The notes beneath the pieces were generated by a model. It had not been told where the DNA came from, ran no database searches, and saw only the letters and a program-made list of their open reading frames with translations. A DNA stretch of 64,000 bases from Herbinix luporum (GTDB taxonomy: Bacteria > Bacillota > Clostridia > Lachnospirales > Lachnospiraceae): assembly GCF_900070325.1 (NCBI RefSeq), contig NZ_LN879430.1, positions 608,501 to 672,500 of the forward strand, in the 5' to 3' direction. Shown one piece after another: positions 9,277 through 18,692 of this stretch (position 1 is the stretch's first letter; every line of letters starts with the position of its first letter). The translations under genes and the position numbers were made by a program.

Positions 9277-9984
9277 ATGAATATACCTACCCCCCATAAT
9301 AAGGCAAAAGCCGGTGATATAGCAAAAACTGTACTGATGCCCGGAGATCCTTTAAGGGCTAAGTTTATTGCAGAGAATTATTTAGAGGATGTAGTATGTT
9401 TTAATACTGTAAGAAACATGCTAGGTTTTACGGGAAAATACAAAGGTAAAACAGTATCAGTAATGGGTAGTGGTATGGGAATGGCTTCTATTGGAATCTA
9501 TTCCTATGAGTTATATAATTTTTATGATGTAGATAATATTATCAGAATTGGTTCAGCCGGTGGAATAGCTGATAATATTATGCTAAGAGACATAGTAATC
9601 GGGATGGGAGCCTCCACCAACTCTAATTATGCCGCCCAGTATAAGCTGCCGGGAACCTTTGCCCCTATTGCTGATTTTGGCCTGCTTCGTAAAGCAGTAG
9701 AAACAGGGGAGAAATTAGGCATAAAAACCGTAGTCGGTAATATTCTTTCTTCCGATACTTTCTATGACGATAACAAAGAAGCTAACTTGCTATGGAAGAA
9801 AATGAATGTTCTTTGTGTGGAGATGGAAGCGGCTGCCCTATATATGAATGCAGCTAGGGCAGGAAAGAAAGCTTTATGTATACTAACTATTTCTGACCAT
9901 GTATTTACCGGTGAGGCCTTATCTGCAGAGGATAGGCAAAATACTTTCAGAGATATGATGGAGATAGCCCTTGAGATTGCTTAG
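9277..9984 (+). CDS. deoD: Purine-nucleoside phosphorylase, DeoD type
   Basis: Hexameric nucleoside phosphorylase that cleaves purine (deoxy)ribonucleosides with phosphate into base and (deoxy)ribose-1-phosphate. 235 residues, the standard length. Motifs are MPGDPLRAK (phosphate-binding Gly/Arg), GSGMGMAS, RIGSAGG, VEMEAAALY (ribose-binding Glu) and TISDH, which carries the catalytic Asp. The start is the ATG at 9277, with AAGGAG 8 bases upstream; an in-frame TTG at 9247 lacks a site. It heads a deoD-deoC-cdd cluster, an arrangement that feeds deoxyribose to central metabolism. Confidence 0.96.
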   Translation: MNIPTPHNKAKAGDIAKTVLMPGDPLRAKFIAENYLEDVVCFNTVRNMLGFTGKYKGKTVSVMGSGMGMASIGIYSYELYNFYDVDNIIRIGSAGGIADNIMLRDIVIGMGASTNSNYAAQYKLPGTFAPIADFGLLRKAVETGEKLGIKTVVGNILSSDTFYDDNKEANLLWKKMNVLCVEMEAAALYMNAARAGKKALCILTISDHVFTGEALSAEDRQNTFRDMMEIALEIA

Positions 9985-10007
9985 TAAGTTAAAAAGGTGG
10001 ATGAAAA

Positions 10008-10673
10008 TTGGATAGAAAAGACATATTAAAAATGGTAGACCATACTTTGCTGACACAGACAGCAAGTTGGGAGGAAATAAAACAGATATGTGAGGATGCC
10101 ATAGCCTATGGGGTTGCCTCAGTCTGCATTCCTCCTTCCTATGTAAAAAGGGTAAAAGAATATGTAAAGGATAGGATGCCTGTCTGTACAGTGATAGGTT
10201 TTCCAAATGGTTATCAGACAAGCCAAGTTAAGCTATATGAAACAAAAGAGGCAATTGAAAATGGTGCAGATGAGCTTGATATGGTGATTAATTTAGGCTG
10301 GGTTAAGGATGCAGAGTATAAATTAATAGCCGATGAGATTAAAGAGATAAAAGCTGCTTGTGGTAGTAGGGTATTAAAGGTAATAATAGAGACCTGCCTA
10401 CTTACCGAAGAAGAAAAAATTAAGATGTGCCAAGTAGTAACTGAGGCAGGAGCTGACTTTATTAAGACCTCCACAGGTTTTTCTAAAGCCGGGGCCACCT
10501 TTGATGATATTGCCCTGTTTAAAAAGCATGTAGGGGATAATGTTAAGATAAAGGCAGCCGGAGGTATTGCTTCTTTTGATGATGCAGAGCAGTTTATTAA
10601 ACTGGGAGCAAGTAGACTGGGTACTAGCAGACTAATTAAACTGGCTAAAAATCAAGAGGCAACAGGTTATTAA
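10008..10673 (+). CDS. deoC: Deoxyribose-phosphate aldolase
   Basis: Class I aldolase splitting 2-deoxyribose-5-phosphate into glyceraldehyde-3-phosphate and acetaldehyde. 221 residues, TIM barrel. The Schiff-base lysine lies in FIKTSTGF and the second active-site lysine in IKAAGGI; DHTLL near the N-terminus and [11 protein letters not shown] are also family hallmarks. The only reasonable start is TTG at 10008 with GGTGG 7 bases upstream; the nearby ATG at 10001 hits a stop after four codons. Located 23 bases after deoD and 12 bases before cdd, so one operon. Confidence 0.96.
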   Translation: MDRKDILKMVDHTLLTQTASWEEIKQICEDAIAYGVASVCIPPSYVKRVKEYVKDRMPVCTVIGFPNGYQTSQVKLYETKEAIENGADELDMVINLGWVKDAEYKLIADEIKEIKAACGSRVLKVIIETCLLTEEEKIKMCQVVTEAGADFIKTSTGFSKAGATFDDIALFKKHVGDNVKIKAAGGIASFDDAEQFIKLGASRLGTSRLIKLAKNQEATGY

Positions 10674-10685
10674 AGGAGGAGTACT

Positions 10686-11168
10686 ATGCAGGAAGAGCAA
10701 AATTCTCTGATTCGCCAGGAAAAAGGTGAACTATTGGCAAAAACAGAACTTGTAAGTAGGTCAGTTATTAAATTATTAATACGGGAAGCTTTAAAAGCCA
10801 TGAAGAATGCTTATACACCTTACTCAAATTTTCGTGTTGGTTCTGCCCTGCTTACAGTAAAGCAAAAGATTTATACCGGTTGCAACATAGAAAATGCGGC
10901 CTATTCTCCGTCAAACTGTGCCGAAAGAACAGCTTTTTTTAAGGCTATCAGTGAGGGAGAAAGAGACTTTGCCGCTATAGCAATTGTAGGTGGAAAAGAG
11001 GGTATTACAAGTGAGTTTTGCCCTCCATGTGGAGTCTGTCGTCAAGTAATAAGAGAGTTTGTGGATCCCCGTAAATTCCTTGTAATATTGGCAAGATCTG
11101 AAGAGGACTATCTAGTATATTTTCTTGAGGAGCTTCTTCCCATGGGATTTGGTCCTGATTATTTATAA
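10686..11168 (+). CDS. cdd: Cytidine deaminase
   Basis: Zinc enzyme converting cytidine and deoxycytidine to uridine forms. 160 residues, about 25-30 longer than the compact tetrameric enzyme because of an N-terminal extension (MQEEQNSLIR...). The catalytic signature is NCAERTA (zinc Cys and proton-shuttle Glu) and PPCGVCRQ (two zinc Cys). Substrate-binding YTPYSNFRVG and GCNIENAAY are present. AGGAGG lies 5 bases before the ATG. Third gene of the deoD-deoC-cdd nucleoside salvage operon. Confidence 0.95.
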   Translation: MQEEQNSLIRQEKGELLAKTELVSRSVIKLLIREALKAMKNAYTPYSNFRVGSALLTVKQKIYTGCNIENAAYSPSNCAERTAFFKAISEGERDFAAIAIVGGKEGITSEFCPPCGVCRQVIREFVDPRKFLVILARSEEDYLVYFLEELLPMGFGPDYL

Positions 11169-11240
11169 GCCATAAGTTCTTATAAATATAAACAGGTTTA
11201 TTTATTAGATAAAGTAATAAATGTAAGTAATGGCAATCCC

Positions 11241-11269
11241 TTTCAAATAAAAATAGGGTATGCTATAAT
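11241..11269 (+). promoter_or_regulatory. glyA promoter (extended -10)
   Basis: TGCTATAAT gives a perfect TATAAT (11264-11269) with the TG extension; a poor -35, TTTCAA, lies 17 bases upstream (11241-11246). Confidence 0.6.
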
Positions 11270-11279
11270 CGAAACATAC

Positions 11280-11313
11280 TAGCAGCTCCTGTTTAAATAT
11301 TCAGGTTTTGCTA
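11280..11313 (+). promoter_or_regulatory. Two-step hairpin in the glyA leader
   Basis: TAGCA (11280-11284) with TGCTA (11309-11313), and inside it CCTG (11288-11291) with CAGG (11302-11305). It lies between the presumed transcription start and the start codon. It has no T-tract, so it is not a terminator. No known riboswitch consensus was recognised. Confidence 0.4.
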
Positions 11314-11347
11314 TCATACGAATATTACTGGAAAGGAATGTATAAGA

Positions 11348-12586
11348 ATGTACTCATTTGATGATGTTAAAGCCTTTGACTCCGAATTAGCCCATGCAAT
11401 ATCATTAGAAATAGGCAGGCAGAATGATCATATCGAATTAATTGCTTCAGAGAACTTCGTAAGCAAAGCAGTGATGGCTGCTATGGGAAGTCATTTAACT
11501 AATAAATATGCAGAAGGTTATCCCGGAAAAAGATATTACGGTGGTTGTGAATTTGTAGATATTGTAGAAAATCTGGCAATAGAACGGGCTAAAAAGCTTT
11601 TTGGCTGCAGCTATGCCAATGTTCAGCCCCATTCCGGTGCACAGGCAAATATGGCAGTATTTTTTGCCCTACTTAAGCCCGGAGATACTGTAATGGGTAT
11701 GAATCTGGCTCATGGGGGACATTTAACCCATGGAAGTCCGGTAAATATGAGCGGTTCTTATTATAAGATTGTTCCTTATGGTGTGGATGATACAGGGTAT
11801 ATAGATTATGATGAGCTAAGAAAAATTGCACATGAGAGCAAGCCCAAATTAATAATTGCCGGTGCCAGTGCCTATGCAAGAAAAATTGATTTTAAAATAT
11901 TTAGGGAAATTGCTGATGAAGTAGGAGCATATTTGATGGTGGACATGGCTCATATTGCAGGTCTGGTGGCTGCCGGTTATCACGAAAGCCCTATTCCTTA
12001 TGCCCATGTAACCACTACTACAACCCATAAAACCTTAAGAGGCCCCAGAGGCGGAATGATTCTTTCCAGTGAGGAGTTTGCAAATGAACATAAACTTAAC
12101 AAGTCCGTTTTCCCGGGAATACAAGGAGGCCCCTTAATGCATGTTATTGCCGCTAAGGCAGTATGCTTTAAAGAAGCATTAGATCCTAGTTTTAAGGAGT
12201 ATGCAGGAAGAATTATAGACAATGCCCAAGCCCTGGCCTTAGGTTTAATCAATAGAGGTTTTAATCTGGTATCCGGTGGTACAGACAACCACCTGATGTT
12301 GGTAGATCTTCAAAATATGTCTGTAACCGGTAAGGATGCAGAGAAGCTTTTAGAAACCGTAAATATTACCTGTAATAAAAATGCTGTTCCCAATGATCCT
12401 ACATCACCCTTTATCACCAGCGGTATCCGTCTTGGTACGGCAGCAGTAACTACTAGAGGATTAAATACTAAGGATATGGATGTTATTGCACAAGCCATAT
12501 ATCTGATGATAAAGGATGGGGATGCCAATAAAGATAAGGTACTAGATATGGTGAAATCACTTACGGATAAGTATCCTTTATACTAA
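11348..12586 (+). CDS. glyA: Serine hydroxymethyltransferase
   Basis: PLP enzyme interconverting serine plus tetrahydrofolate with glycine plus 5,10-methylene-tetrahydrofolate, the main one-carbon source. 412 residues, the normal length. Motifs are [10 protein letters not shown] at the N-terminus, [24 protein letters not shown] (PLP phosphate), [11 protein letters not shown] (Asp contacting the pyridine ring) and [14 protein letters not shown] with the Schiff-base lysine. GGAAAGG lies upstream of the ATG. A single-gene transcript is likely. It links functionally to metH further downstream through folate. Confidence 0.97.
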   Translation: MYSFDDVKAFDSELAHAISLEIGRQNDHIELIASENFVSKAVMAAMGSHLTNKYAEGYPGKRYYGGCEFVDIVENLAIERAKKLFGCSYANVQPHSGAQANMAVFFALLKPGDTVMGMNLAHGGHLTHGSPVNMSGSYYKIVPYGVDDTGYIDYDELRKIAHESKPKLIIAGASAYARKIDFKIFREIADEVGAYLMVDMAHIAGLVAAGYHESPIPYAHVTTTTTHKTLRGPRGGMILSSEEFANEHKLNKSVFPGIQGGPLMHVIAAKAVCFKEALDPSFKEYAGRIIDNAQALALGLINRGFNLVSGGTDNHLMLVDLQNMSVTGKDAEKLLETVNITCNKNAVPNDPTSPFITSGIRLGTAAVTTRGLNTKDMDVIAQAIYLMIKDGDANKDKVLDMVKSLTDKYPLY

Positions 12587-12658
12587 TTTATGGTAATGAT
12601 ATTATAAAATAATATTTAAGTAGGTATATTTGAAATAAGTATTATAGATACAAATAAA

Positions 12659-12703
12659 GAAGCTGTCGCCTCACCGATTGAAAAATCATGAAGCGGCAGC
12701 TTC
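12659..12703 (-). terminator. Hairpin, probable minus-strand terminator
   Basis: GAAGCTGTCGC (12659-12669) pairs with GCGGCAGCTTC (12693-12703) with one G-U. On the minus strand it is followed by TTTATTTG, which suits termination of the LUD/microprotein transcript; on the plus strand there is no T-tract. Confidence 0.5.
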
Positions 12704-12739
12704 AATAATGTTAAAAAATCATATGGGTATTTTGTAATT

Positions 12740-12768
12740 AGGCTCTAATAAATCAATCTAGCCTTTTT
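12740..12768 (+). terminator. Weak hairpin with T-tract, possible glyA terminator
   Basis: AGGCT (12740-12744) with AGCCT (12760-12764) followed by TTTTT. The stem is only 5 pairs. Confidence 0.3.
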
Positions 12769-12781
12769 AATTTCTTTATCA

Positions 12782-12952
12782 TTAGATTATTTCATCCTCT
12801 AATAAATTACTAAAGCATTTGCTACCGAATATTATTCCTACTATTAAGACTCCGGCTATACATACGTATTTAACTATTTTGGTCACATCCACTGATACTT
12901 TAACCGAGGATCCACCTTGCTCGGTTGTTTCGCAGCAATCTTTCTTTGACAT
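12782..12952 (-). CDS. 56-residue single-pass membrane microprotein
   Basis: A short reading frame with AGGAAG placed 6 bases before its ATG at 12952. The product starts MSKKDCCETTEQ and continues with a polar segment. A hydrophobic helix, YVCIAGVLIVGIIFG (about residues 29-43), follows, then an acidic tail ending LLEDEII. The N-terminal Cys pair could bind metal or be modified; that is a guess. It lies 72 bases downstream of the LUD-domain gene on the same strand and is followed by a minus-strand hairpin, so the two probably share a transcript. No named family recognised. Confidence 0.6.
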   Translation of the reverse strand: MSKKDCCETTEQGGSSVKVSVDVTKIVKYVCIAGVLIVGIIFGSKCFSNLLEDEII

Positions 12953-13024
12953 CTTATCTTCCTTTCTGGTCTTGAATGATATTATCCTTTTATATAATAT
13001 TAAATTCTATTACTTTTATGCAAA

Positions 13025-13660
13025 TTAATAACCAAGCTCTTCTCCAACAAGGATTACCTTAATTCTTCCGGGAATATTAGATTTTCTTGTAATAACAATT
13101 TGACAACAGATACAGTCATCTACAAGACAATTGGCACACCGGCCCAGTTGTGCGCAGGGAGTATTGCGGCCCAGTCTTATATTGTTTGGCGGTGAGGCCA
13201 TGTTTCTAACCCTTTCAATACCAGAATCTACATCAGTAACAATCTTATTCATACCGGCAATTATAATTACATTTTTTGGACCGGCTATCAGGCAGGCTAC
13301 CCGGTTACCTTTACCGTCAATATTAATTAGCTGACCGTCAAGACTAATAGCATTGGAGCTCATAAAAAAATAATCACAGGTTACTATTTTACCGTAAAGT
13401 TGTAAGCTTTCTTCCGGGGTTTTTGCCTGGTGACGGTCGTATAGTATGTAGTCGGAATCTTTTAATGCTTCAAATAATCCGATTTCATTTAAAGTTTCCG
13501 AACCGCCCCAGGATATGGAGCAGCCCGGTGTAAGAAAGCGCTTGGCCATCAAAAGGGCTTCTTCTTTATCATTGCAATAATATCCTTCAATTCCCCTTTT
13601 ATTAAAACGTTCAATCAGTGTGTCGGATAAGTTCTCATAGTAGGTCTTTTTTGGTGTCAT
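13025..13660 (-). CDS. LUD domain protein (lactate utilisation, LutC/YkgG-like)
   Basis: 211 residues. Matches the LUD (DUF162) fold: SISWGGSETLNEIGLFEAL near residue 50, a YDRHQAKTPEE segment, and VIIIAGMNKIVTDVDSGIERVRNMASPPN near residue 135. The C-terminal portion holds a Cys cluster, CAQLGRCANCLVDDCICC, which may bind an iron-sulfur cluster. Unlike lutABC there are no LutA or LutB partners, so a lactate oxidase role is unlikely to be complete; such solitary LUD proteins are common in Clostridia and of unknown function. GGAGG lies 8 bases upstream of the ATG. Transcribed with the DegV gene upstream (27-base gap) and the microprotein downstream. Confidence 0.87.
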   Translation of the reverse strand: MTPKKTYYENLSDTLIERFNKRGIEGYYCNDKEEALLMAKRFLTPGCSISWGGSETLNEIGLFEALKDSDYILYDRHQAKTPEESLQLYGKIVTCDYFFMSSNAISLDGQLINIDGKGNRVACLIAGPKNVIIIAGMNKIVTDVDSGIERVRNMASPPNNIRLGRNTPCAQLGRCANCLVDDCICCQIVITRKSNIPGRIKVILVGEELGY

Positions 13661-13687
13661 ATAAGATTCCTCCTTTTATACCTACAT

Positions 13688-14572
13688 TTATTTAAAAAAT
13701 TTTTTTACAAAGCAGATTCCTAGGGCTCCGGGGCCTGTATAGGTTCCTATGGTTACACCTATTTGAAAGATGGGATAACTTAATTTTCTGTTTAAAAATT
13801 CTTCCATCCTTTTTTCAAGATAATGGGCATCATCTATGGTAGTGGCATTGGCAATGCAAAAATCATAATCTGCGGGATTTTCACCGCTTTCTCTAAAATA
13901 CTCCTTTACCATTTCAAAAACTTTATCCAGGGATTTTTTCCTACCTCTAATATTTGAATAGGGAATAAGTTCTGCTTCCTTAAGCTGAATAAGAGGTTTT
14001 AAATTCAGCATATCCTTTGCTAAAGCCGCTACTTTACCGATTCTTCTACCTTTTGAAAGATATTCTAGGGTATTTACCGTAAACATAATCCTTGCAGTGG
14101 TTTTTAGCTGATTTGTCTTCTCAGTTACTTCTTCTATGGAAAGTCCGGCTTCTTTCATGGCCGCCATTTGTAATAATAAAATCCCCTGTCCTCCCGTGGC
14201 TTGAATACTGTCAATTATGGAAATATTAGAATCCGGGTATTGCTCCTCTAAGATATGCTTTGCATTTAAAGCAGACCGGTAGGAGCCGCTGAATTTCTGT
14301 GTCAGACAAAGGCATATGATATCGTTACCATCCTTTAGTGCCGGCTTAAACATATTGATATAATCCTGAACTGTAGGAAGAGAGGTCTTGGCGTAGATTT
14401 TCTTAGTAAGCAGAGTTTCAAAAAAGGACTCCTTGCTTATATCTAGATTTTCTTTATAATAGGTTTCCTGATCAAAACTAACATAAAAAGGAATTATTTT
14501 TATTTGGTATTTTTCAACTAGATTCTTTGGTAAATCACATGAAGAATCACTAAATATTTGATAAGGCCTCAT
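13688..14572 (-). CDS. DegV family fatty-acid-binding protein
   Basis: 294 residues. DegV/FakB-type proteins bind a fatty acid and present it to a kinase (FakA) for incorporation into phospholipid. Seen here are SDSSCDLP at the N-terminus, the TSLPTVQDY ligand-pocket loop, LTQKFSGSYRSA with the headgroup-binding residues, and a C-terminal IGTYTGPGALGICF closing strand. No fakA lies nearby. First gene of a minus-strand unit with the LUD protein. Divergent from topB, with about 200 bases of shared regulatory space. Confidence 0.92.
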   Translation of the reverse strand: MRPYQIFSDSSCDLPKNLVEKYQIKIIPFYVSFDQETYYKENLDISKESFFETLLTKKIYAKTSLPTVQDYINMFKPALKDGNDIICLCLTQKFSGSYRSALNAKHILEEQYPDSNISIIDSIQATGGQGILLLQMAAMKEAGLSIEEVTEKTNQLKTTARIMFTVNTLEYLSKGRRIGKVAALAKDMLNLKPLIQLKEAELIPYSNIRGRKKSLDKVFEMVKEYFRESGENPADYDFCIANATTIDDAHYLEKRMEEFLNRKLSYPIFQIGVTIGTYTGPGALGICFVKKFFK

Positions 14573-14693
14573 ATTATCCTCCTGATATTACCATGTGTCG
14601 TGGCTTTAATTACTACATATATTGTAAACGAAAGCTTGTTATTATTCAATAAAAATAATGAAAGATTCTCCTAAGGCTCCCTAGATTTAATAT

Positions 14694-14722
14694 TTGTCCT
14701 AAGGGAAATTATAAGTTATACT
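14694..14722 (+). promoter_or_regulatory. topB promoter
   Basis: TTGTCC (14694-14699), 17 bases, TATACT (14717-14722), about 57 bases before the start codon. Confidence 0.55.
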
Positions 14723-14779
14723 ATTAATGTTTAGTATATACTTAAGGAATATACCTTATAGTAGGAAAGTTGGTAGATT

Positions 14780-16858
14780 ATGTCTGTTAGTTTGTATATT
14801 ACGGAAAAACCCAGCGTGGCTTTGGAATTTGCCAAGGCCCTTAAAATAAGAGCAAAAAGACAGGATGGCTACATTGAATCTGATGACACTATTATTACCT
14901 GGTGTGTAGGCCATCTAATTACTATGAGCTATCCGGAAGCCTATGATCCGGCCTTAAAGAAATGGAGTATGGAACCTTTACCATTTTTGCCTAAGGAATT
15001 TTTGTATGAAATTATACCTAGTGTAAAAAAACAATTTCAAATAGTAAAGAATCTTCTAAATCGTAAGGATGTTACTACCATTTATGTCTGTACAGACTCG
15101 GGGCGGGAAGGTGAGTACATATATAGGCTGGTTGATCAAGAAGCCAAGGTACCGGATACAAAGATAAAAAAAAGAGTATGGATTGATTCTCAGACAGAAG
15201 AGGAGATTCTTAGAGGTATTAGGGAAGCAAAACCTCTTAGTGCTTATGATAATCTTTCCGATGCGGCCTATCTGCGGGCCAAGGAGGATTATCTTATGGG
15301 AATTAATTTTTCCAGAATCCTTACTTTAAAGTATGGTAACAGTATTCAGAACTTTTTAAAAAGTAAAAAATGGTCTGCTATTTCAGTGGGAAGAGTTATG
15401 ACCTGTGTACTGGGAATGGTTGTTAGAAGAGAAAGAGAAATCAGAAACTTTGTAAAGACTCCCTTTTATCGTGTTATTTCATCCTTTGATATAAAAAATG
15501 AAGAATATACAGGAGAGTTTACCGGTGAATTTAGGGCCGTTGAGGGTTCTTCCTATTTTAATTCTCCCCTGCTTTATAAAGAAAATGGATTTCTTAAAAG
15601 GGAATCGGCAGAAAAATTAATTAAAGATCTGGCCAAGGATTATTCAAAATATAATGATGATGGTACTTGGAATAAGGATGAAGCTTCAGAGGAAGATCTA
15701 CTTGGGGAGATTACCCATCTAGAAAAGAAAAAGGAAAATAAAAATCCTCCCCTGCTTTATAACCTGGCAGAGCTTCAAAATGATTGTTCAAGAATGTATA
15801 AAATAAGCCCGGATGAAACCTTAAAGATAGTTCAAGAACTTTACGAGAAGAAGCTTGTTACATATCCAAGAACCGATGCAAGGGTATTGTCAACTGCAGT
15901 GGCAAAAGAAATATATAAAAATATCAAAGGGCTAGAAGCCTATGGAAAGTTCAGTGGATTTGCACAAGAAATTATAACTAGTGGGACTTATAAAGGCTTA
16001 TCAAAAAGTAGGTATGTAAATGACAGTAAAATTACCGACCACTATGCTATTATACCTACCGGTCAGGGAATTAACGGCCTAAACAGTGTATCTGCTACTG
16101 CCCAGAAAGTATATGAAACCATAGTAAGGCGCTTTCTTAGTATATTTTACCCCCCAGCCGTATATCGTAGGGTTAACATTACGGTAAAGATAGGATTAGA
16201 ATCTTTCTTTTCAACCTTTCGGGTACTGGAGGAGGAAGGGTATTTTAAAGTGGCAGGTAATCCTTCAGCAGCTAAGGACAAGCGTACTGCTGATAAAAGT
16301 AATCAAGAGGATGAAGAAGAGGAAAATCAAGATAAAAACTTTATTAAGACTATTATGAGTCTTAAAAAAGGAAGCAAGCTTCCGGTTAATAGTTTATATA
16401 TTAAGGAAGGGGAGACATCTCCGCCAAAAAGATATAGTTCAGGTACCTTGATTCTAGCCATGGAAAATGCCGGACAGCTTATTGAGGATGAGGAGCTTAG
16501 GGCACAGATTAAGGGAAGTGGTATAGGTACCAGTGCCACAAGGGCAGAGATACTAAATAAATTAGTCAAAATATCCTATCTGGAACTAAACAAAAAGACA
16601 CAGATAATAACCCCATCCCTTCTGGGTGAATTGGTATATGAAGTGGTTAATGCTTCAATCCGCTCTCTACTTAATGCAGAGCTTACTGCAAGCTGGGAGA
16701 AGGGGCTTACTTATGTGGCAGAGGGTAAGATTACTAAGGAAGAATATATGGAGAAACTAGAAGGCTTTGTAGCCCGTATGGTAAACGGGGTCAAAGGTCT
16801 CAATAACCAACTGCTGCTTACGAGAAATTTCAATGAAGTTGCTTCTTTTTATAAATAA
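14780..16858 (+). CDS. topB: DNA topoisomerase III (type IA)
   Basis: 692 residues. Type IA enzyme that passes single strands through transient breaks and decatenates replication intermediates. The Toprim domain is at the N-terminus, with LYITEKPSVALEFAKAL and CTDSGREGEYIYR (acidic metal-binding cluster). The active-site tyrosine is Tyr362 in VTYPRTDARVL, and GIGTSATRAEIL lies near residue 577. It lacks C-terminal zinc fingers, as usual for TopB. An unusual acidic insert, EDEEEENQDKN, sits near residue 512. The upstream ribosome site is weak (AGGAAAG). It appears to be a chromosomal housekeeping copy; the absence of mobile-element genes nearby argues against a conjugative-element topoisomerase. 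Confidence 0.93.
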   Translation: MSVSLYITEKPSVALEFAKALKIRAKRQDGYIESDDTIITWCVGHLITMSYPEAYDPALKKWSMEPLPFLPKEFLYEIIPSVKKQFQIVKNLLNRKDVTTIYVCTDSGREGEYIYRLVDQEAKVPDTKIKKRVWIDSQTEEEILRGIREAKPLSAYDNLSDAAYLRAKEDYLMGINFSRILTLKYGNSIQNFLKSKKWSAISVGRVMTCVLGMVVRREREIRNFVKTPFYRVISSFDIKNEEYTGEFTGEFRAVEGSSYFNSPLLYKENGFLKRESAEKLIKDLAKDYSKYNDDGTWNKDEASEEDLLGEITHLEKKKENKNPPLLYNLAELQNDCSRMYKISPDETLKIVQELYEKKLVTYPRTDARVLSTAVAKEIYKNIKGLEAYGKFSGFAQEIITSGTYKGLSKSRYVNDSKITDHYAIIPTGQGINGLNSVSATAQKVYETIVRRFLSIFYPPAVYRRVNITVKIGLESFFSTFRVLEEEGYFKVAGNPSAAKDKRTADKSNQEDEEEENQDKNFIKTIMSLKKGSKLPVNSLYIKEGETSPPKRYSSGTLILAMENAGQLIEDEELRAQIKGSGIGTSATRAEILNKLVKISYLELNKKTQIITPSLLGELVYEVVNASIRSLLNAELTASWEKGLTYVAEGKITKEEYMEKLEGFVARMVNGVKGLNNQLLLTRNFNEVASFYK

Positions 16859-16909
16859 AAATTGTTAAAAAAATATTATAAAAGAAATAAAAATGTAAAA
16901 AAAAATTTA

Positions 16910-16938
16910 GTGACAGGAAAAGTTCATTGTGATAAGAT
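16910..16938 (+). promoter_or_regulatory. Possible nagB promoter
   Basis: GTGACA (16910-16915), 17 bases, TAAGAT (16933-16938), with a 120-base AT-rich leader to the start codon. Confidence 0.4.
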
Positions 16939-17057
16939 TACGCCTGTGGAGAAAAATCTGCTGTTTTATGAAAAAAACAAGTTACACATCTAAGAATTTA
17001 GAATAGGATATTTTGTAAAAGTTTTAGAAAAATCTAAACTATTAATTGGAGGGAACC

Positions 17058-17837
17058 ATGGAGATTATTGTAAAGCAGGATTACGATCAAATGAGCAGAT
17101 GTGCGGCAGAACATATAGCTGAACTTATAAGAAAAAAACCCAATAGTGTTATTGGTTTTGCAACAGGCAGGACTCCAATTGGAACTTATCGCGAACTAAT
17201 CCGTATGCATAAAGAAGAAGGACTGGATTTTTCCCAAGTTGTTACCTTTAATCTAGATGAATATTTAGGCCTTGGTATGGATTTATCAAAGCCCTATGCC
17301 CTAGATCAAAGTTACCAAAGATTTATGTATGAAGAACTATTTAACCATATAAATATAAAAAAAGAAAATATACATATACCGGATGGACTGACAAAGAACC
17401 CTGATGAATTTTGCAAGGCATATGAAGAAGCAATAAAAGAAGCAGGTGGAATTGATCTGCAGATACTGGGAATAGGAGGAGACGGTCATTGGGCATTTAA
17501 CGAGCCTGGCTCAACTCTTGATTCCAGAACAAGGGTGGAGAAATTAAATGAACAGACCATAAAGGATAATTATGAGGCATTCTATAAAGAAGCCGGCTTT
17601 ACTATGGATGAAATGCCCCATTATGCCATAACCATGGGGTTAGGTACAATCTTAGAGGCAAAGAGTCTCCTTATGCTGGCCAACGGAGCAAAGAAGGCTA
17701 AAGTGGTGGCAAAGGCATTATATGGTCCTGTAACAGACCAGGTAACGGCTTCTGCAATTCAAGTATATAAAGGAAAGGCTACTATAATCCTTGATAAAGA
17801 AGCAGCCTCAATGCTTGATAGCAAAGATTACAATTAA
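17058..17837 (+). CDS. nagB: Glucosamine-6-phosphate deaminase
   Basis: 259 residues. Isomerises and deaminates glucosamine-6-phosphate to fructose-6-phosphate plus ammonia in amino-sugar catabolism. Seen are GFATGRTPIGTYREL (phosphate loop), NLDEYLG (catalytic Asp), GIGGDGHWAFNEPGS (catalytic His and Glu) and YAITMGLGTI. The start is the ATG at 17058, since GGAGGG lies 4 bases before it; an in-frame TTG four codons earlier overlaps that ribosome site. No nagA is adjacent; the next gene is a beta-helix sugar-nucleotide-type protein, so a link to cell-wall amino sugars is possible. Confidence 0.95.
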   Translation: MEIIVKQDYDQMSRCAAEHIAELIRKKPNSVIGFATGRTPIGTYRELIRMHKEEGLDFSQVVTFNLDEYLGLGMDLSKPYALDQSYQRFMYEELFNHINIKKENIHIPDGLTKNPDEFCKAYEEAIKEAGGIDLQILGIGGDGHWAFNEPGSTLDSRTRVEKLNEQTIKDNYEAFYKEAGFTMDEMPHYAITMGLGTILEAKSLLMLANGAKKAKVVAKALYGPVTDQVTASAIQVYKGKATIILDKEAASMLDSKDYN

Positions 17838-17931
17838 TCTGTATCCTATATATTAAGTAGTTTGTAAAAGTTTATATTTCATTTATAAATATTTAATGGT
17901 ACCTGTCACTCTTAAGAAAGGAATGGAATTA

Positions 17932-18600
17932 ATGTATAAAGAGTTAACTATCAGCAATTTACTGAACTTAAATGAGACAATAGCAGCTGTTGCCTTTGAG
18001 GGATGTACTTATCCTTGGGAAGTCTTATCAAAGATAAAGGATGTAATATTGCAAATAGGTCCCACACTTTCTAAGGAGGAATATGACAATCCTCAAGAAG
18101 GCATATGGATTGCAAAATCCGCCAAGGTTGCTGCTTCTGCCTCTATTAATGGACCGGTTATTATAGGCAAGAATGCGGAAGTTAGACATTGTGCATTTAT
18201 AAGAGGCAGTGCCATTGTTGGGGAAGATGCAGTTGTAGGTAATTCAACGGAGCTGAAAAATGTTATTTTATTTAATAAGGTTCAAGTTCCCCATTTTAAT
18301 TATGTGGGAGATTCCATCCTAGGATATGGCTCTCATATGGGAGCAGGTTGCATTACCTCAAATGTTAAATCTGACAAATCCTTAGTAAAGGTGAAAGTAG
18401 AAGATGAAATAATAGAGACCGGCCTAAAGAAATTTGGAGCTATATTGGGCGACAATGTTGAAGTAGGATGTAATACCGTATTAAATCCCGGAACTGTTGT
18501 AGGTAAAAATGTAAACATATATCCACTTTCCATGGTTAGGGGTTATGTAAAGGCTGGAACTATATACAAAAAAGCCGGTGAAATAGTAGCTAAGCATTAG
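17932..18600 (+). CDS. Left-handed beta-helix transferase-like protein (GlmU/G1P-thymidylyltransferase C-terminal type)
   Basis: 222 residues. Hexapeptide repeats run from about residue 65 to 205, for example GPVIIGKNAEVRHCAFIRG, AIVGEDAVVGN and VVGKNVNIYPLSMVRG. This is the parallel beta-helix found in the C-terminal half of GlmU and related sugar-nucleotide enzymes. There is no N-terminal Rossmann pyrophosphorylase domain, so it is a stand-alone helix protein, probably an acyltransferase or nucleotidyltransferase-like protein acting on amino-sugar phosphates. AAAGGA lies 9 bases before the ATG at 17932; the earlier in-frame ATGs lack usable sites. It follows nagB by 94 bases, which supports an amino-sugar role, but activity is not proven. 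Confidence 0.75.
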   Translation: MYKELTISNLLNLNETIAAVAFEGCTYPWEVLSKIKDVILQIGPTLSKEEYDNPQEGIWIAKSAKVAASASINGPVIIGKNAEVRHCAFIRGSAIVGEDAVVGNSTELKNVILFNKVQVPHFNYVGDSILGYGSHMGAGCITSNVKSDKSLVKVKVEDEIIETGLKKFGAILGDNVEVGCNTVLNPGTVVGKNVNIYPLSMVRGYVKAGTIYKKAGEIVAKH

Positions 18601-18692
18601 ATAATGTCATAATTGGCCCTTAATTGAAAATTATACTAGACTTATTGTGCAATTTATGCGAAAATATGTTAAGTAAATAACAATAAACTAAG

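Noticed and set aside
12819..13028. 69-codon plus-strand frame between glyA and the LUD gene
   Set aside because: It is antisense to the better-supported microprotein, has no ribosome site and low-complexity translation.
14780..16858. topB as marker of an integrative conjugative element
   Set aside because: No relaxase, VirB4/VirD4, integrase or attachment repeats are visible on either side; neighbours are housekeeping genes.
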